From Mycobacterium sp. shizuoka-1 (GTDB lineage: Bacteria > Actinomycetota > Actinomycetes > Mycobacteriales > Mycobacteriaceae): a DNA stretch of 64,000 nt. The translations under genes and the position numbers were made by a program. Of this stretch, positions 8,615 to 17,445 are shown one piece after another (the stretch's first letter is position 1; each line of letters opens with the position of its first letter). Where the stretch lies: NCBI RefSeq assembly GCF_002723835.1, contig NZ_BEWG01000013.1:1-64000 (forward strand), given 5' to 3'. The notes under the pieces were generated by a model. The model was not told the origin of the DNA. It did not search any database and was given only the letters and a program-made list of their open reading frames with translations.

Positions 8615-9115
8615 ATGCGTCTGCTGCTGCTGGCCGACACGCACCTTCCCAAACGCGCGCGGGACCTGCCGGTGCAGGTGTGGGAGGAGGTCCATCGAGC
8701 CGACGTGGTGCTGCACGCCGGTGACTGGGTCTCCGAAGGACTGCTCGACGAACTCACCGCGCGGGCAACCCGCCTGGTCGGCTGCTGGGGCAACAACGAC
8801 GGCCCTGAGCTGAGGGCCCGGCTGCCCGAGTGTGCCGATGTCACTCTGGATGGCCTGCGCTTCACGGTCGTGCACGAGACGGGCGCGGCATCCGGACGGG
8901 AAGCGCGGATGGCGCAGCGCTATCCCGGCACCGACGTGCTGGTGTTCGGCCACAGCCACATCCCGTGGGACACCACCGCGCGCACCGGGTTACGCCTGCT
9001 CAACCCGGGCTCGCCGACCGACCGTCGCCGCCAGCCGTTCTGCACGTACATGACCGCCCTGACCCGGCCCGGCGTTCTGGTCGACGTCCGCCAACATCGC
9101 ATCGAGAAGACTTAG
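8615..9115 (+). CDS. YfcE/MJ0936-like metallophosphoesterase
   Basis: This 166-residue protein has the calcineurin-like metal motifs in order: DTH (residues 8-10), HAGDW near 35, GNND near 59, VVHE near 85 and GHSH near 114. Members are compact, metal-dependent phosphodiesterases; the substrate is not predictable. ATG 8615 is chosen because the hydrophobic strand MRLLLLADTH begins the domain and GAGAGGA lies just ahead. Its stop codon falls inside the left arm of the palindrome that precedes the MarR gene. Confidence 0.88.
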   Translation: MRLLLLADTHLPKRARDLPVQVWEEVHRADVVLHAGDWVSEGLLDELTARATRLVGCWGNNDGPELRARLPECADVTLDGLRFTVVHETGAASGREARMAQRYPGTDVLVFGHSHIPWDTTARTGLRLLNPGSPTDRRRQPFCTYMTALTRPGVLVDVRQHRIEKT

Positions 9116-9132
9116 CTCTGAAACAGAGCTAA
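9112..9132. promoter_or_regulatory. Perfect 9-3-9 palindrome, probable MarR operator
   Basis: TTAGCTCTG (9112-9120), AAA, CAGAGCTAA (9124-9132) is a perfect inverted repeat ending 9 bp before the GTG of the MarR-family gene. MarR proteins usually bind such 16-22 bp palindromes in their own promoters. The left arm includes the stop codon of the preceding gene. A weak terminator is an alternative reading, but there is no T-tract. Confidence 0.65.
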
Positions 9133-9141
9133 TCTGGCAAG

Positions 9142-9594
9142 GTGGATCTGCGCACCGACCTCGTCGCCGAGTTGTTCGGCACCGTCGGCCGGTTCCGTCG
9201 CACGGTCCGCCGTGCGGCAGGCGCCTCCTTCGTCACCTCGGGGCTGACCGAATCGCAGGCCGAGCTGCTGCGCCTCGTTGCCCGGCAGCCGGGCATCTCG
9301 GTCAGCGCGGCCGCCACCGAACTGGGGCTGGCGGCCAATACCGCCTCCACCCTGGTCTCCAAACTGTCGGCCCAGGGCCTGGTGGTACGCACGCCGGACC
9401 CGGACGACCGCCGGGTAGGCCGGCTCGACCTCACCGAACCGGCGCAGCGAATTGCCGACGAGTCCCGGGCCGCGCGCCGTGCCGCGCTGGCCGAGGCGCT
9501 CGGCGAACTGGACGACGAGCAGACCGAGGCCTTGGCCGCCGGCATGCGGGTGCTGGCCGAGGTGACCGCCCGACTCCGGGAGAAGCGACCGTGA
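9142..9594 (+). CDS. MarR-family transcriptional regulator
   Basis: This 150-residue winged-helix repressor is built of N-terminal dimer helices, the recognition region (about 45-85; ATELGLAANTASTLVSKL) and a wing with the hallmark basic PDPDDRRVGRLDLT, then C-terminal dimer helices. It starts at GTG 9142, 9 bp after a perfect palindrome, suggesting autoregulation. It overlaps the ABC ATPase gene by 4 bp (GTGA at 9591), so it most likely controls the exporter in response to a small-molecule ligand, as MarR repressors of drug pumps do. Confidence 0.9.
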   Translation: MDLRTDLVAELFGTVGRFRRTVRRAAGASFVTSGLTESQAELLRLVARQPGISVSAAATELGLAANTASTLVSKLSAQGLVVRTPDPDDRRVGRLDLTEPAQRIADESRAARRAALAEALGELDDEQTEALAAGMRVLAEVTARLREKRP

Positions 9595-10400
9595 CCACGC
9601 CCGCCATCGATTGTCAGAACCTGACCCACCGCTACGGCGACTTCACCGCCGTCGACGACCTGACGTTGCAGGTCCAGACCGGTGAAACCCTGGGCCTGCT
9701 GGGACCCAACGGGGCGGGCAAGACCACCGTGGTGCGGCTGCTGACGACGTTGACCCCCATCCAGCGCGGCCAGGTGCGGATCTTCGGGCTCGACGCCCGA
9801 CACGACACCATGGACATCAGATACAACCTCGGCTATGTGCCCCAACAGCTTTCGATCGAGCCTGCCCTGACCGGGCGGCAGAATGTGGAATGGTTCGCCC
9901 GGCTCTACGACGTGCCGCGCTCGGCGCGCAGGCAACGAGTCAGCGAGGCGCTGGAGGCGATGCAGCTGCTCGAGGTCGCCGACCGATTGGCCGGCACCTA
10001 TTCCGGCGGCATGGTGCGCCGTCTGGAACTGGCGCAGGCGCTGGTCAACCAGCCGTCGCTGCTGATCCTCGACGAGCCCACCGTGGGCCTGGATCCCATT
10101 GCCCGCGACAGTGTGTGGTCGCAGGTAGCCGGTATGCAACAGCAGTTCGGCATGACCGTCCTGCTGACCACGCATTACATGGAAGAGGCCGACGTGTTGT
10201 GCGACCGGGTCGCGCTGATGCACCACGGCCGGCTTCGGGCGGTGGGGACCCCGGCCGAACTGAAGACGAGAGTCGGCCCCGAGGCGAGCTTGGAGGACGT
10301 CTTCCGGCACTACGCCGGATCCGGGCTGGACGACACCGCCGACCACAGCGGGCTCGGCGGAATCCGGGCCGGCCGGAAAGCGGCCCGCGATGTCGGTTGA
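9591..10400 (+). CDS. ABC exporter ATPase, DrrA-like
   Basis: This 269-residue nucleotide-binding protein has Walker A GPNGAGKTT, a Q-loop (VPQQL), signature YSGGMVRRLELAQALV, Walker B LLILDEPTVGLD and H-loop TTHYMEEAD. The C-terminal tail ASLEDVFRHYAG is typical of the DrrA/NodI export subfamily. It powers the permease encoded next, which it overlaps by 11 bp. The first codon overlaps the marR stop, giving a marR-ATPase-permease operon. The likely role is export of a drug, lipid or antibiotic-like compound; the substrate is unknown. Confidence 0.92.
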   Translation: MTTPAIDCQNLTHRYGDFTAVDDLTLQVQTGETLGLLGPNGAGKTTVVRLLTTLTPIQRGQVRIFGLDARHDTMDIRYNLGYVPQQLSIEPALTGRQNVEWFARLYDVPRSARRQRVSEALEAMQLLEVADRLAGTYSGGMVRRLELAQALVNQPSLLILDEPTVGLDPIARDSVWSQVAGMQQQFGMTVLLTTHYMEEADVLCDRVALMHHGRLRAVGTPAELKTRVGPEASLEDVFRHYAGSGLDDTADHSGLGGIRAGRKAARDVG

Positions 10401-11214
10401 GTCGCCCACCCCGCCCCGGCTGCTGCGGGCACCGCGCGGCTGGCGCCGGCTGCCCAGCCTGGCCAGCCGGATGCAGACCTTCGGCTGGGTCGAGTTACAG
10501 AAGTTGCGTCATGACCGCACCGAGCTCTTCACCCGCATGGTGCAGCCCGCTCTGTGGTTGTTGATCTTCGGGACGACCTTCAACAGGCTGCACGTGATCG
10601 ACACCGGCTCCGTGCCGTACCTGGCGTTTCTGGCGCCGGGCATCATCGCCCAGTCGGCGCTGTTCATCTCGATCTTCTACGGCATCCAGATCGTCTGGGA
10701 TCGCGACGCCGGCATCCTCGCCAAACTGATGGTCACCCCCGCCCCCGCGTCGGCGTTGGTGACCGGCAAGGCGTTCGCCGCCGGAGTGCGGTCGGTGGCC
10801 CAGGTGGTCGGTGTGCTGGTGCTGGCGTATGTCATGGGGATCCACATGACGCACAATCCGTTACGCATCCTGGCCGCGATGGGTGTGGTGATGCTCGGGT
10901 CGGCGTTCTTCGCCTGCCTGTCGATGGCGCTGGCCGGGATGGTGCGCAACCGGGACCGCCTGATGGGCATCGGTCAGGCCATCACTATGCCGCTGTTCTT
11001 CGCCTCCAATGCGCTGTATCCGGTGGCGGTGATGCCGGACTGGCTGCGCTGGCTGTCCCGGGTCAATCCGCTGAGCTACGAGGTCGATTCGCTGCGCCTG
11101 CTGCTGGTCGGGATCCCGTCGGCGCATCCGTGGCTGGATCTGGGTGTGCTGGTTGTGGCGGCCGTGGCCGGTATCGCGGCGGCGTCGGCGCTGTTGCGAC
11201 GGCTCGTGCGCTGA
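10390..11214 (+). CDS. ABC-2 type permease, DrrB-like
   Basis: This 274-residue membrane protein has about six hydrophobic helices from residue 50 on and the ABC-2 signature region between helices (GMVRNRDRLMGIGQAITMP, then FFASNALYPV and MPDWLRWLSRVNPLSY). It is the membrane partner of the DrrA-like ATPase. The start ATG lies 11 bp inside the ATPase gene. It completes the marR-controlled exporter operon. 84 bp separate it from the zinc-ribbon gene, with no clear terminator. Confidence 0.9.
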   Translation: MSVESPTPPRLLRAPRGWRRLPSLASRMQTFGWVELQKLRHDRTELFTRMVQPALWLLIFGTTFNRLHVIDTGSVPYLAFLAPGIIAQSALFISIFYGIQIVWDRDAGILAKLMVTPAPASALVTGKAFAAGVRSVAQVVGVLVLAYVMGIHMTHNPLRILAAMGVVMLGSAFFACLSMALAGMVRNRDRLMGIGQAITMPLFFASNALYPVAVMPDWLRWLSRVNPLSYEVDSLRLLLVGIPSAHPWLDLGVLVVAAVAGIAAASALLRRLVR

Positions 11215-11298
11215 CCTCGTCACCGAAGGTCACTTCAGGTGCGCCCGCGGTGTTCGACGGGGCGGGATCTTTGCAGCCGCCTCGAGCGTTGACCCCAT

Positions 11299-11622
11299 AT
11301 GTCGATACCGCCATATGAGCCGCCGAAGTCTCCCGGATCGCCGAATCCCGGCAACTTGCTGCTGTGCCCGAAGTGTTCGGGAGTGATGCGCACCTACGAA
11401 CGCAATGGCGTTCACCTCGAACAATGCGACAGCTGCCGCGGTATCTTCCTGGACTTCGGTGAGCTGGAGGCCCTGACTCAACTGGAGAACCGCTTCAGCG
11501 CGGCGCCTCCTCCCCCGCAACCGGGCTACGGACCGAGCCACGGTTATGGTCCCGCCTGGGGCAGCCATGGTGGCCACCGCTACCGCAAGGGTGGGTTCGG
11601 CCGACTGTTCTTTTCCAGCTAA
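11299..11622 (+). CDS. TFIIB-type zinc-ribbon protein
   Basis: This 107-residue protein has a zinc ribbon formed by CPKC (about 24-27) and CDSC (about 44-47), then the conserved RGIFLDFGELEAL segment typical of the zf-TFIIB (YjdB-like) family. The C-terminus is Pro, Gly and Tyr rich and ends with aromatic residues. Its biochemical role is unknown. Its stop overlaps the convergent kinase stop by 4 bp (CTAA). Confidence 0.82.
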   Translation: MSIPPYEPPKSPGSPNPGNLLLCPKCSGVMRTYERNGVHLEQCDSCRGIFLDFGELEALTQLENRFSAAPPPPQPGYGPSHGYGPAWGSHGGHRYRKGGFGRLFFSS

Positions 11623-12410
11623 CCGGCACTCATGCGTTCGCAGGCGGCCAGCAGCTCGACCTGCGTCTCATCGGGTGCCTGGTGTGCCCCCGTCGCCGCT
11701 GCCTGCACCACGGCCGCGCGCGCCAGCGGCTCCAGAGCGGGCCAGGGATCGCCCGAAACCGGCACGGCGGGCCCACCCGCGGCGCGGTAGCCGGCCAGCA
11801 ACGACCCCCAGTCACCGTCGGGGATGAGCCCCGCCGCCCAGAACCCCGCAGGACGGGCCAGGTCCCAGGCCGGATCACCAACGCCGAGGTCGTCGACGTC
11901 GATCAACCGCCACCGGCCGTCGGCCGAGCGGCCCAGCTGACCAAGGTGGAAGTCGCCGTGCACCAGCGTGCGTGGCCTGACGGGGGACCCGGCGTGCCAG
12001 GCCCGGTCGGACAGCGAGGCGGCCGCGCGGCGGATCACGGCGGGGGCGTCGACCGGAAGACGGTGCACCGCCCGCAGAATTCTCGCCGCACCGCCGTGCG
12101 GGAGATCTTCCCGATACGAAGCCAGGTGTAGCAGTGCGAGCAGCTCGCCGGCCTGAGCCCAGGGCACGTCCGCGGGCCGTTTCGGCACGGTGTCGACCCG
12201 CGGCCATCGCGTGCACCACCGACGACCTTCCTGGTCATCGACGGCCTGCGGCTCGACGCTCAGCGGCGCCAGGAGAGCGCCGTCAGCACCGCCCAGACGC
12301 GCGGCTATGTGCAATCGGACGGCCAGGTCGACCGGGTCGGTGCCGACCCGGTGCACCTTGATGACCACGGCGCCGTCGATGCCGATGTCCGCCCCCGAGC
12401 TGGTCCGCAC
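11619..12410 (-). CDS. Aminoglycoside-phosphotransferase-fold kinase (APH family)
   Basis: This 263-residue protein has the APH catalytic loop LVHGDFHLGQLG and the metal-binding IDVDDLGVGDPAWDLA segment. The N-lobe retains a Lys-containing strand (GAVVIKVHRV), but no clear Gly-rich loop. Family members phosphorylate small hydroxylated molecules; resistance activity should not be assumed. GTG 12410 is chosen because it lies 2 bp after the recD stop; any longer frame would run inside recD. It is the last gene of the recCBD operon. Why a small-molecule kinase is coupled to RecBCD is unknown. Confidence 0.8.
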   Translation of the reverse strand: MRTSSGADIGIDGAVVIKVHRVGTDPVDLAVRLHIAARLGGADGALLAPLSVEPQAVDDQEGRRWCTRWPRVDTVPKRPADVPWAQAGELLALLHLASYREDLPHGGAARILRAVHRLPVDAPAVIRRAAASLSDRAWHAGSPVRPRTLVHGDFHLGQLGRSADGRWRLIDVDDLGVGDPAWDLARPAGFWAAGLIPDGDWGSLLAGYRAAGGPAVPVSGDPWPALEPLARAAVVQAAATGAHQAPDETQVELLAACERMSAG

Positions 12411-12412
12411 CG

Positions 12413-14146
12413 TCAGTCCTGCAGCCGGCGACTGAGCCCGCTGGCGCGTGCGGCCCGGCGCGCGACCGCGGACCGGAGCTGCTCGGCCGAACCCACCACC
12501 CGCACCTTGGTCCGGGCGCGGGTGACCGCGGTGTACAGCAGTTCGCGGGACAACAGCCGCGAATCGGTCGGCGGCAGCAGCACCGTGACCTCCCCGACCT
12601 GACTGCCCTGGCTCTTGTGAATGGTCATCGCGTGCATGGTCTCGATGTCGGCCAGCCGGCTGGTCGCAAACTCCGCCTGCCCGTCCGCGCCGGCCATCAC
12701 CGCGCGCAGCACGCCGCCGCGCATCACCGTGACACCGACATCGCCGTTGTAGAGCCGCAGCCCGTAGTCGTTGGCGGTGACCAATACCGGCCGGCCCGCG
12801 TACCACGAGGTCCACAGCGGGGTATCGGTTTCCTCGGCAAGCCACCGCTCGACCTGGCGGTTCCAGTGGGCCACGCCATGCGGACCGCGGCGATGCGCGC
12901 ACAACAGCCGATGGGACTCCAGCGCGGCCAGCGCAGCGGGGCCATTGCCAAGCACCGCGGCCTCGCGCAGCCGGAGAGCATGCGGCACAAGCACATCGCG
13001 CAGCGCAGCCGCCGGGTCCTCGGTGTTCACCCACTCGATGTGGTCGCCACCGGCGGTGAGCACGTCGAGGGCGCGGTTGGCATCGCCGACCCGGATCGCC
13101 AGCGCGAGTGCGCCGATCGACGCCCCGAACCGGTGCGGCGTGATCAGCCTGGCCACCGGGGTGTCTCCCCGCGCGCTCAACCCGTCCACCAGATCCGCCA
13201 GTACCGCGCCGGCCTCCACCGACGCCAGCTGGTCGGGGTCACCGACCAGAAGCAGTCGTGACTCGGGGCGGACGGCCTCGACCAGCCGGGCCATCATCGT
13301 CAGCGACACCATCGATGTCTCGTCCACCACGATGACGTCGTGCGGCAGCCGGTTGGCCCGGTGATGGCGGAACCGCGCCGACGTCCTGGGCAGTGGCCCC
13401 AGCAGCCGGTGCACGGTCGTGGCGCGCAATCCCGCCAGCCGCTCCCGATCCCGCGGTGCCAGCTGGTCGACCTCGAACTGGACGGCCTCCTGCAACCGGG
13501 CGGCGGCCTTGCCGGTGGGCGCGGCCAGCGCGATCCGCGGCCGGGGCGTGCCCTCCAACTCGGCCTGTTCGGCCATCAGCGCCAGCAGCCGGGCGACGGT
13601 GGTGGTCTTGCCGGTTCCCGGTCCGCCGGTCAACACCGTCAGCCCTTGGGACAACGCCACTTCGGCCGCCCGGCGCTGCTCGTCGTATCCCGCGGGAAAG
13701 AGCCGGGTGATGTCGGGCGACGCGCGGTGCGGACGGGTGGCCGTCAGTGCCAGCACATCGGTGGCGACCTGGCGCTCCTCGAGCCAGTACCGATCGAAAT
13801 ACAGCAGATCGTCTTCGAGGTGCAGGACCGGGGGCGAACCGAGCAGCGGGCTGGCGGCCACGGCGGCCAGCCACTCCTGCGGTGCCGGCCAGGGCAGGCC
13901 GTCGATCTCGACCTGCTCGGGCACCGACGTCAGCGCCACGCACACCGACCCGCCCCGGACCGCACGCACCACGAACGCGATCGCCAGGGCCACGAGCTCG
14001 TCGGTCTCGCCGCCCAGCGCGGTGAGCCGTTGTGCGACAAGCACATCGGCGGCCTCGATCGCGCCGGCGTCGTTGAAGACCCGTAAGACGCCGGTCGCCC
14101 CGGCGGCGCGGCGCCAGTCCGCGGTGTCGGTCATCTCGGTGGTCAT
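12413..14146 (-). CDS. recD: Exodeoxyribonuclease V alpha subunit RecD
   Basis: This 577-residue superfamily-1 helicase is the 5'-3' motor of RecBCD, which processes double-strand breaks. Motifs in order are Walker A LTGGPGTGKTTTVARL, Walker B VIVDETSMVSL, LLVGDPDQLASVEAGAV, TIHKSQGSQ and LLYTAVTRAR. The length is close to the family norm (about 600). ATG 14146 overlaps the recB stop by 4 bp, which decides it over an upstream in-frame start. In mycobacteria RecBCD works mainly in single-strand annealing, with AdnAB the main end-resection enzyme (known biology, not visible here). Confidence 0.95.
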   Translation of the reverse strand: MTTEMTDTADWRRAAGATGVLRVFNDAGAIEAADVLVAQRLTALGGETDELVALAIAFVVRAVRGGSVCVALTSVPEQVEIDGLPWPAPQEWLAAVAASPLLGSPPVLHLEDDLLYFDRYWLEERQVATDVLALTATRPHRASPDITRLFPAGYDEQRRAAEVALSQGLTVLTGGPGTGKTTTVARLLALMAEQAELEGTPRPRIALAAPTGKAAARLQEAVQFEVDQLAPRDRERLAGLRATTVHRLLGPLPRTSARFRHHRANRLPHDVIVVDETSMVSLTMMARLVEAVRPESRLLLVGDPDQLASVEAGAVLADLVDGLSARGDTPVARLITPHRFGASIGALALAIRVGDANRALDVLTAGGDHIEWVNTEDPAAALRDVLVPHALRLREAAVLGNGPAALAALESHRLLCAHRRGPHGVAHWNRQVERWLAEETDTPLWTSWYAGRPVLVTANDYGLRLYNGDVGVTVMRGGVLRAVMAGADGQAEFATSRLADIETMHAMTIHKSQGSQVGEVTVLLPPTDSRLLSRELLYTAVTRARTKVRVVGSAEQLRSAVARRAARASGLSRRLQD

Positions 14147-17100
14147 ACCGCCACCCGCCGACCGTCGAGCAGCTCCGACACCGCGACCACCAGGGCTGCC
14201 GGCGGACGCCAGCTGAACACTCCGGCGGGATGTCCGTCGGAGCTCGGGGTGTCCGGACCGCACATGCCGCGCACGAACAGATACAGCACGCCGCCCAGGT
14301 GGCGCTCCGGGTCGTAGCCGGGTTGGCGCCAGCGCAGGAACCGATGCAGCACAACGCTGTACAGCAACGCCTGCAGCGGATAATCCGAGTGCAACATCGC
14401 CTCGGCCATTCTGGCCCGGCCGTAGTCGGCGGCAGACAAGGGCCGATCGCCCTCGCCGAGCCAGTTGGTCTTGTAGTCGACCACCAGGTAGCGGTGTCCG
14501 TTCGCGTCATCGGGAATCCGCAGCACCACGTCAACCGATCCGGACAGATACCCGCGCAACGGCTGGCTGCCCAGGCCGGCATCGGTCAATCGGTCGGCGT
14601 ACGGCGCCAACGAGTCGTCGGACGGCAGTAGTTCGCCCAGCAACCGGCCGAGCTCGGCCAGCCGGATCTCCGGACCGCCCGCCGGGCGATCACCCCCGGC
14701 CAGTGGAAACTCGAAATCCATCTCACACAGTCGGTCACCCAGCGGAATCTGGCGCAGTGTAAGCCCGTCCGCGAGCGGACCCAGCGAGGTGTCGTGCATC
14801 GGCACCAGCGCGGCGGCCAGCTCCGGCGCCGGCACGTCGACCGGCCACCACACGCAGTGGCGCTCGATCTGGGCCCGTAACTCGTCGGCCAAGTCGGCCG
14901 CCGACGGGTCGGCCGTCTCCAGGACGGCGTGCACCAGACTGCCGAACGCGGCGCCGGTCGGCAGATCCGCCATCGGAGACGGCAGGTCCGGCCCGGCCGG
15001 CGGCGCGGTGACCGCGACGTCGGTGACTTCGTCGTCGAGCGCAACCACCTCGGGCTCACTGCTCACACCCGTGGTCTCCGCGGCCCGGATCAGCCCCGAA
15101 TAGGACGTGCGCCGCCAGGTGGTGTCGATGCTGCGGTGGAAGTGTCTGGCGGCGAGGTCTTGTCGGTGCTCGGGGATGGTCAGCTCGGTCGCCGGCGCGA
15201 TGATCGACTCTTCGAGCACCGGTCCGCCCGCGGTCTCCCACGCGCGCAGCAGTGCCATCGCGTCGGCGTCGTCGATCCGTTCCGGGTCACAGCGGTCGGG
15301 AACCGCCGTCTGGCCCGGACGACGGCCGCGCAGCAGCCGAGACAGCCCGCCGTTGGGTTCGTCCCACGACGGCGCCCACCACGCCACCACCTGCGACTGG
15401 GCTCGGGTCATCGCAACATAGGTCAGGCGCGTCTCCTCTCCGGCGGCTTCGTGCCGACCGAGGGTCTGCGCGGTGACCAGCTCGGCGCTCTGGTCCCCCC
15501 CGACATGCAGGCAGCGCCGATCCTCGATGTGGAAGCGCACCAGATCCTCGCTGCGGACATGGCGATTGAAGGTGAAAGGCAGGTAGACGATCGGGAACTG
15601 CAGGCCCTTGCTCACCCACACCGTCATGATCTCCACCGCGGCCGCATCGCTGTCCAGGCGGCGGTTGCGCTCCGGGGCGCCGCCACGCTCCTCCCGCGCG
15701 GTCCGCAACCAGTCGCGTAATGCGGTCAGGCTGAGCCGTTCCCGATGGGTCACCTCATGCAGCAGTTGGGTCACGTGGGCGAGGTCGGTCATGTTGCGTT
15801 CCCCACCGGCCCAGGACAGCACCCGCCGGCCCATCCCCGCCAGCTGAGCGGCCTCGAAAACCGCTGCCACACCGGCCGCACGGGCGTGATCGGCCCACTG
15901 TCGCAGGGTTTCGGCGATCCGATCGGTCAACTCGTCACCGCCGTCGGCAAGGTCTTGCGCCGTCTTCCCGAAGAACATCGTGGTGGCCGCCGCACGCACC
16001 AGACCGGGGCGGTGCAGTTGGTCGAAGGCCTCCAGCAGGCTCAGCCAGTCGTCGGCAGCCTGGGATTTCAGCACGTCGGTGTCGCCGGTGTAGACGGCCG
16101 GGACGCCGGCGCTGACCAGCGCGTCGAAGCAGGCTCGGGCGTCGGCGTGGCTCTCGGTGATGACCGCGATCTGGTGGGCCGCAAGCGTAGCGCCGTCGAA
16201 GGTGGCGCCGGACGCCAACAGCCCCGCGATATCGGCGGCCAGGTCGGCGGCGATGTGCCGGCGCAGTGCGTCCATCCGGATGGTCCGGGTGCCGCGCTGC
16301 CCGAACGATTCTCGGCTGACCACGCGCAGCCGGAACGGATCGTTGTGCGGCGCACCCGCCAACCGGTGGCCCCGATGGTGGGCGTTGACGTCGAGGACCT
16401 TGATGTCCGGGTTACCGAGTTCGGCACCTCCCAGCACCACCTGCAGCCGATCCACCAGCGCGGAGTCGCTGCGCCAGTTGACGCCCAAGGTGTGGCGCCG
16501 GCCGGCGGTCTTGGCGGCGTGCAGGTAGGTGAAGATGTCCCCGCCGCGGAACGCATAGATCGCCTGCTTGGGATCGCCGATCAGGATCAGCGTGGAGTTC
16601 CCGCCGAAGGCCCGCTCGATCACCTGCCACTGCACCGGGTCGGTGTCCTGGAACTCGTCGACCATCACCACCGCCCAGCGTTGATGCATGCGGGCGGCCG
16701 CCGGCGCGTCGGGATCGGCCAGGGCCTCGGCCAACCGGCTGAGCAGATCGTCATAGCTCAGGATGCCGCGCCTGCGTTTACGCCGATCCAGCTCGGCCAG
16801 AACGTCGTTGGCGAATCCGACCCGCACCGCGGGCTGCGAACCCGGCGGTGGATCCAGTGGACGCAGCTCGGTGCCGGGGTTGGCGACGACTTCGCGGGCC
16901 AGTTTCAGCGCCTCACCCCGGGTGATCGGCGGGCGCTCCCGCTCCTGCCCGAAATGCCGCAGGTAGAGGTCATCGACGATCTCGGTCACCACATCGTCCA
17001 GACTCTCGGCCAGCGTGACGTGACTGTCGGTATCGCCCGCCACGCCAAGAGATTTGAGGACCAGATGACAGAACTGGTGAGTGGTCGCGATGGTCGCGGC

Positions 17101-17445
17101 GTCAAAGCCGGCAAGCGCGTCGCGCAGCCGGCGCCGGCGGTCGAGCAACTCATCCTCGGCGCCGACCGTCAGTGCGGCCAACAGGTCGTTGCCCGCGGTC
17201 AGCCCCGGATCGTCGAACGCGCGCAGCGCCTCCTGCAGGGCGTTACGCACCCGCTCCCGCAACTCCTGGGTGGCCGCCCGGCTGAACGTGATCAGCAACA
17301 TCTGGTCCAGGCGGGCCCGGCCTTCGGCGACGTAGCGGGTCACCAGGCCGGCGAGGGTGAACGTCTTCCCCGTGCCGGCACTGGCCTCCAGAACCGTGGT
17401 CGACCGCTCGACCGGAAGCGGACCCAGCAGATCGAACTCGTGCAT
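14143..17445 (-). CDS. recB: Exodeoxyribonuclease V beta subunit RecB
   Basis: This 1100-residue UvrD-type 3'-5' helicase has a C-terminal nuclease. It shows Walker A LEASAGTGKTFTLAGL near the N-terminus, MVDEFQDTDPVQW, GDPKQAIYAFRGGDIF, NWRSD, VWVSKGLQFPIVYLPF and YVAMTRAQSQV. The C-terminal nuclease domain keeps GSVDVVLRI and LVVDYKTNWLG, the Asp and Asp-Tyr-Lys of the RecB-nuclease site, so both activities look intact. ATG 17445 shares one base with the recC stop (TGATG), which fixes the start. RecB is the shared core of the RecBCD complex. Confidence 0.96.
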   Translation of the reverse strand: MHEFDLLGPLPVERSTTVLEASAGTGKTFTLAGLVTRYVAEGRARLDQMLLITFSRAATQELRERVRNALQEALRAFDDPGLTAGNDLLAALTVGAEDELLDRRRRLRDALAGFDAATIATTHQFCHLVLKSLGVAGDTDSHVTLAESLDDVVTEIVDDLYLRHFGQERERPPITRGEALKLAREVVANPGTELRPLDPPPGSQPAVRVGFANDVLAELDRRKRRRGILSYDDLLSRLAEALADPDAPAAARMHQRWAVVMVDEFQDTDPVQWQVIERAFGGNSTLILIGDPKQAIYAFRGGDIFTYLHAAKTAGRRHTLGVNWRSDSALVDRLQVVLGGAELGNPDIKVLDVNAHHRGHRLAGAPHNDPFRLRVVSRESFGQRGTRTIRMDALRRHIAADLAADIAGLLASGATFDGATLAAHQIAVITESHADARACFDALVSAGVPAVYTGDTDVLKSQAADDWLSLLEAFDQLHRPGLVRAAATTMFFGKTAQDLADGGDELTDRIAETLRQWADHARAAGVAAVFEAAQLAGMGRRVLSWAGGERNMTDLAHVTQLLHEVTHRERLSLTALRDWLRTAREERGGAPERNRRLDSDAAAVEIMTVWVSKGLQFPIVYLPFTFNRHVRSEDLVRFHIEDRRCLHVGGDQSAELVTAQTLGRHEAAGEETRLTYVAMTRAQSQVVAWWAPSWDEPNGGLSRLLRGRRPGQTAVPDRCDPERIDDADAMALLRAWETAGGPVLEESIIAPATELTIPEHRQDLAARHFHRSIDTTWRRTSYSGLIRAAETTGVSSEPEVVALDDEVTDVAVTAPPAGPDLPSPMADLPTGAAFGSLVHAVLETADPSAADLADELRAQIERHCVWWPVDVPAPELAAALVPMHDTSLGPLADGLTLRQIPLGDRLCEMDFEFPLAGGDRPAGGPEIRLAELGRLLGELLPSDDSLAPYADRLTDAGLGSQPLRGYLSGSVDVVLRIPDDANGHRYLVVDYKTNWLGEGDRPLSAADYGRARMAEAMLHSDYPLQALLYSVVLHRFLRWRQPGYDPERHLGGVLYLFVRGMCGPDTPSSDGHPAGVFSWRPPAALVVAVSELLDGRRVAV

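Noticed and set aside
12411..13034. Apparent N-terminal extension of the APH-fold kinase to 13034
   Set aside because: This stretch lies wholly inside recD in another frame and has low-complexity Arg/Ala composition. The start at GTG 12410 right after recD fits operon coupling.
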